A DNA stretch of 64,000 nt, taken from Allium sativum (Eukaryota > Streptophyta > Magnoliopsida > Asparagales > Amaryllidaceae). Every line of letters starts with the position of its first letter. Positions within the stretch are counted from its first letter, which is position 1. Positions 59,125-64,000 of the stretch are shown here, piece after piece. The stretch spans positions 489,764,453 through 489,828,452 of the forward strand of contig CM060923.1 in NCBI GenBank assembly GCA_030737875.1. Direction: 5' to 3'. Position numbers and translations under genes: made by a program. Under the pieces are notes generated by a model, which searched no databases, was not told the DNA's origin, and worked only from the letters and a program-made list of their open reading frames with translations.

Positions 59125-61973
59125 ATATTGAATATAAGCCGATATGATTTCTATTTAGAGCCATGTATTTATTATAAAATTGGATTTTGGGTCTGTCGTG
59201 AATGGTGTCTTAAATAACACTGTTCTTAAACCCTGTTGAGAAAGGAATAAAACTTTTAATTAAGATTAATGAACATTTCCAATTAATAAATATAATTGAA
59301 ATTAAATGGAAGTTGATTTTGGGTTCATTGTGAACGATGTTTTAAATAACATTAGTTCTTAAACCTAATTAACAACGAAGTTAAGATTTTGAATTTATGA
59401 ATATTTTAATTAAGATTTAATGGATTTTTTCAAAGTAAAGTTTTCCAATTTAATACACTAAACTGGAATTGAGTGGAATTCGATTTATAAACAATCGAGA
59501 TAAGCTTCGGTAAATGGAGACCGTCACTACTTATGGAATTTAAAAGGCTTTTCCATTATTCCACTTAAAGTATTAGTGATATGGATATTATATCGATTAT
59601 GATTGATCTGATTTCCGTGAAGATTCCATATTAAATGAAAGATGATTTTGGGTTCATCATGAACTGTGTTTTAAATGACATTGTTTCTTTAACCCGGTTG
59701 AAGACAGGATTAATTTCCAAAGATTGAATAATCTTTAAGTAATGATTTTTAAAGACTAAAACTAAGTTGGAGTTTTAATGAATCTTTAATTAGATTGTAA
59801 TTTTAATGGGGTAATTAAATTTACCGAATTAAAGAAATGTTAGAGAATGGAGTATCACTAGTTTTACTCCATGCGATAGTTAAATCTTTAATTAGATTTG
59901 AATGTTAAATGGTAATTGAGTTTACCGATAACACAATGGGTGTTAAATATGGTGTACTACTAGTTTTGCTTCATGAGATGAATAGGTTGGGATTGAGATA
60001 ATGAGTGGTTAGTTCAGTAAGGCTCGATAATGCTGACTAGTTTTATAAACCTTGATCTAGTTCATATTGTGAAAAGATACTACAAAATCTCTTGAAATGA
60101 TTTCCAAGGATTGGATTAAACAATAAGTTTAAACAAGATAAACTTTGATAGGATTAATGGGAACCTTTCCCAGTATAAAGAATATTTGAATAAAAGGAAA
60201 CTGTGGATTGGAATGAGGTGTATTATGTGTTTTTATCATTTGATTATAAGATACGCGAGTTATTCGGAAAGATCGGGTTTAACCCATTCTGAATAACTGA
60301 TACGACGATTAAAAGTCAAAAATTTGAAGACGGTGGTTGAAGACCATAGATCTTCACATTGTTTGGATTATTGCCAATGTCTCACTTGGGAGGTACACCC
60401 AAGACGAGGTTATAAGTAGTGGTCGTACAGACTTACTTGAAGATCAACCAGATATGTGAGGGCCTCTCTCCTATATTGGACATATGAGACAGGGTATAAG
60501 GTGCCTCCGGTTTCGTTCTGACCTAGAACGGACTTGTAAATAGATTGTATATCTGAAATTGTACTTCGCGCTGGATTCGTTGACCTCTGCTAAATATATA
60601 TTTGTTTGGTGGCGGAGGATTTATTCTCTTTGCTTAACACACTTCTTTGAGATGCATGCGCTCAGAGGTTATATATTGGTAGACATCAATGGTATGGTAT
60701 GGATTGACAATGCGGCATGTTGAGATGCATAGATAAAAGCATTTGTTGAAATGCAGAGATTTGTGGTTGATGATCAAAGCATAGCTTTAATATAGCGCAA
60801 CTTTGTTTATAGCGTTAATTCGCGAGCTTCACTCCCCAGTATGAACCAAAAACGGGACGACGAACAATAGAAAAATAAAGGACATGTGTTCCCTCCTAGC
60901 TAGAAGTGATGTTATGGTAAGGAGCCCAGACATTTTACTTATGTGGTTGATGGATAGCGAGGTAACTCGGATATAGCCATACAAAGGCCTTTAATAGTCG
61001 ACATACAGACTAGGATTGCGGTCCAATTGGACCTCAGGAACATATTCTTCAGGCATAACTAATTAACGACGGGTGACAGGCTCTGCATGATCCAGGTGCA
61101 CGTGTGCATGAGTCCTAGGGCATCCCGCTAGAGATGTCCCGAATCGGGTGTGGAAGAACCCTTGCCTCGATCCGTAGATGGAAACCCAAATTCAAATACA
61201 CGACTTTCGATTTCAGTTGTAAACCTATATTGCGACATACTAGGATGGGGTACTATGCCGTCTAAGATTGATACATTTATATCAAAATTTTTTTTGCACT
61301 TATAATAATAATAAATGATAATTTCACATATCTAGCATGTTGGGCTATTAAAAGGTAAAACTCAATCTTCCGGCTTGTGTTTCATCGTGTTATGGGACCT
61401 GAGTCTTATAATAGTTTCATTTTTCTTTTTAGCATTGAGTCGTTGTTTTATGCACTCGTATTCATAGGGGTAAACCCGTTCCGTGTTATACAGCGTAGTT
61501 CCGTGATTTACCGAACTTTAAAAAAAAGTTAATAACTATTTTATTTCTCACACCAGTGTCATGACTGACATGGAGTTTATGGTTTCCCACGTAAACTCCG
61601 GGTGCCCATATTTCCCATGGAAATCAAGTAGCTTTGGTTTCACAGATATTTCTTTTCCCAAGGATCTTGGATTATGGCTGGAGCTATACTATGCAATGCT
61701 TTGTATCCTTGCATTCCCTTCAGCTGTGTTAGTTGACGTCTTCCGCTGCACAATGTACTTATGTATTATATATATGCTGCTATGTATTTTAAACCTATGA
61801 TATTAATTTTCCGATGTATATTATTTGTTCATACTCTGATATCTTATACTCTAATGTAAATTGTTGTGGTTGCAATGAACTGTTCTCTTGTTCTGTGTTC
61901 TGATGAGTCGTGTTCTCAAAGCAATCCATCTTCTTGTTCGATTTATGCCGGTCGGGAAGTCTGGGTTACTATA

Positions 61974-62655
61974 GTTGGTATCAAAGCTTTTATTTACAAA
62001 GCCCGACAACAAGACACAGCAGAACCAAATGAAAGAATTCATCACAGATAGGATTTAGTAATATACTACAAGAAAGACTCATTAGAGATAGGGTTAGTAA
62101 TACCCTCGAATGAGTTTGAAGAGAGTTATTTATAAAAATGAATTTATTTTTGAAAATTATATCTTATTGTTAGTATTTGAGTATTTTATTTAATATTGAA
62201 TTTTGATTATCGAGTATAAGAAGATTTTGCATATATGTGTCATGCACGTATATTTAAAGTCTCAAATATACTGGGTTGATATAGAATCACACTCTAGTCG
62301 CCCGGGATGATTATGATGATAGCCACAGCATATTTGTGTTTATTTTCGAGTCTCGAAAGTGGGATATCTATATGATTCCAATTGACTGGTATTAGTGCCA
62401 AGAACTTAATTAGAGTTTATTGTCTGTAATTTGGCATTGGAATTATATTTTTGAGTATATATAATAGTTTTATGTTTGAAAAGCTAATCAACTAATTGAT
62501 TGCTGGTTGCGATGTGTGATAATTAGTTAAACTAATAAAATATTGGAATAATAAAACCAGTATAAGAATGAAAAGGTAAATTTATCTAAATCAAATATAA
62601 AGAAGAACTGAATTGAAATTTACTTCGAATAACATACATACATACATACATACAT

Positions 62656-62693
<38 letters not shown>

Positions 62694-63103
62694 GACATGT
62701 TATTGTGTGGAAGCTAAGAAGAGGAATAAAATTGTTTGCCTGACAAAAAGGTACATATTTACTAGATTGATTGGGTGTTATGATTTATGAGTCGATTGAA
62801 AAGCCTCTTGGCTTTTCGATTTTCTTTTGATCGAGTAGAGCCCATAGAGGCTAGTTGTAGTTGTACTGATAGACCAGTACAAAGGAGGTTATGGCGAAAT
62901 TTATCAAAAATTTAAGGCCTTAGCAAAATTTCGAGAAATTGGAAGGTTCTCAGAAACTGAAAAGTTAAAAAACTAGAGTCAGAAGGAAGGTTGAGTTGGT
63001 AAATTAAAGATTGAGTTGGTAAAGTAAAGGTTGAGTTGGTAAAGTAAACGACCTTCAGTTCTGTCTTCCTTTTTGGGGATGAAAAGTTTTAAGTGGTGGA
63101 GAT
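61974..63103 (+). other. Internal domain 2 of family E, non-coding
   Basis: A diverged second copy of internal domain 1. It has a PBS-like site at 61976-61987 (one change) and PPT AAGTGGTGGAGAT at 63091-63103. (CATA)n followed by (AT)n lies at 62633-62689. The GTACAAAGGAGGTTATGGCG block is at about 62876-62896. The GTTGAGTTGGTAAA segment is tandemly triplicated at 62990-63050. Confidence 0.85.
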
Positions 63104-63452
63104 TGTAACAACCCTGAATTTTGGAATCAATTAAAAAAATTAATTAATTTTAAATATTTAAAATGGTTTATTTTGAAAATTAACGACTTAAAAATTATTT
63201 AAAATGAAGTTAGAACATATATTTAAATTTTAATTAAAACGAACTCATAACGTCGCGGTAGTTTCGAAATCTGGTTTTGAACTTTAAATGATTTTACAGA
63301 ATTCAAAATAAGTTGGATTCCAAAAAAACAAGAAACGTTAAGATCTATTTAATTATATATTTCTAACAAATATAAGAAATTGACATTTCATGTTAAAAAT
63401 TGTAAGTTACGTTCAAACTAAAATTTAAAATAGTCACTATGGAATTTATTGA
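63104..63452 (+). repeat. LTR3 of family E, first 349 bases
   Basis: It starts TGTAACAACCC directly after the PPT and follows LTR1 (10391 onward) closely up to GGAATTTATT. There it is cut by another insertion. Confidence 0.9.
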
Positions 63453-64000
63453 TGTGACGACCGCCCATAACCCCCGCACTAAACAAGAGGAATAATGCAC
63501 TGAAAGGTGTGCCAGGCTGCTATGGACGATCATCAGAGTAGGTAAACACATCGAAACCTGTCGCAGAACTCACAGCGCAAGGATAAAATATAATAGAACA
63601 TATACAACAGGTGATAGTATTGAGGTATCATATAGCAAACTTTTGAAACTCTTTCAAACATCCAGAAAGATTATCCAACTGATATCCAAGTTTGTACATA
63701 AGGCCTCACTACAACTCTCAAGCAACTCAAACAGCGGAAACAGAAATACTAGATAGAATAAAACTGGTACGCCAGCCTCCTGCTCGTCATCGCTCAGCTT
63801 CCTCGTATCACTAAGCTCCATTACCTGTAACCTGCTACTTAGTCTGCCCATCCACAACCGGATGAACAGCCCAAGGTAATAAGAGGAGACATAAAACCTT
63901 GAGTCAGACAATAGTCTTAGTGAGCGATAATACAGCTAACAAACTTCAACAAGAAAGCATATGAGAATGGGTAAATGAACAACTTATCTACCCACATCAC
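63453..64000 (-). mobile_element. LTR end of retrotransposon H (minus orientation, truncated by window)
   Basis: On the minus strand the sequence ends GGGCGGTCGTCACA at 63453, an LTR 3' end of the TGTRACGACC class inserted into LTR3. It contains AAGACTATTGTCTGACTC at about 63901-63920 (minus), which matches a motif in LTRs C and D. The minus ORF at 63654-63911 (85 codons) has no family resemblance. Confidence 0.6.

Larger units (their letters stand above)
51402..61973 (+). repeat. LTR2 of family E, carrying LINE and CACTA insertions
   Basis: It starts TGTAACAATCCTG and ends GGTTACTATA before a PBS-like TGGTATCAAAGC (61976-61987). Without the LINE and CACTA insertions and their TSDs it is about 5.9 kb. 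(AT)n then (GT)n lie at 52183-52234. It serves as 3' LTR to internal domain 1 and 5' LTR to internal domain 2. Confidence 0.85.

Noticed and set aside
63654..63911. 85-codon minus-strand ORF near the right end
   Set aside because: It lies inside LTR H next to the LTR terminus and has no family resemblance.

Overview
The window is transposon-packed, AT-rich plant chromatin. It carries Ty3/Gypsy elements of two plant lineages (Tat and chromovirus Tekay/Del), plant-type LINEs, a CACTA element, a Mutator-like element, a hAT-type MITE and a probable Helitron end. I find no host gene, rRNA or functional tRNA gene. A flowering plant, probably a eudicot, fits best; the species cannot be read from the sequence.

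Layout, left to right. (1) 1-8.8 kb: a Tat-lineage Ty3/Gypsy element on the minus strand. It has its 5' LTR, PBS, gag, protease, RT, tandem RNase H plus archaeal-type RNase H, and integrase, with an antisense extra ORF beyond integrase on the plus strand. It carries a gag frameshift and four in-frame stops. (2) 8.8-10.39 kb: a broken LINE reverse-transcriptase fragment (minus). (3) 10.39 kb to the right end: a tandem array, LTR-internal-LTR-internal-LTR, of a non-coding large-LTR element (family E; LTR about 5.7-5.9 kb, internal about 1.0-1.1 kb). LTR1 is split at its AT microsatellite by about 34 kb of insertions: a probable Helitron whose 3' hairpin end is near 45.58 kb. That segment in turn received element B (13009-36429), a Mutator-like element (36676-39125), a solo LTR D (39239-43035) and a hAT-type MITE (43531-44083). 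Element B is again a non-coding large-LTR element (LTR about 5.4 kb, TSD CGTTT). Its 5' LTR was hit by C (15762-27043, TSD ATAAA), a Tekay/Del chromovirus with recognisable gag-pol and chromodomain. LTR2 of E carries a LINE-like ORF1-only insertion and a CACTA element. LTR3 is cut at 63453 by an LTR in minus orientation (H).

The copies calibrate each other: the paired LTRs supply empty sites, so most insertion boundaries are set to the base with target-site duplications. Only A and C encode proteins, and both are disabled by stops and frameshifts. B and E encode none and could only have moved with proteins supplied in trans. They share conserved non-coding blocks beside their PBS and PPT.

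The most unusual signal is structural. The 5.4 kb LTR of B is largely a chain of different short perfect inverted repeats with loops of a few bases. E's LTR shows the same style with different sequence. LTRs C and D each carry a doublet of 4-base-loop hairpins at a similar place, with unrelated stem sequences.
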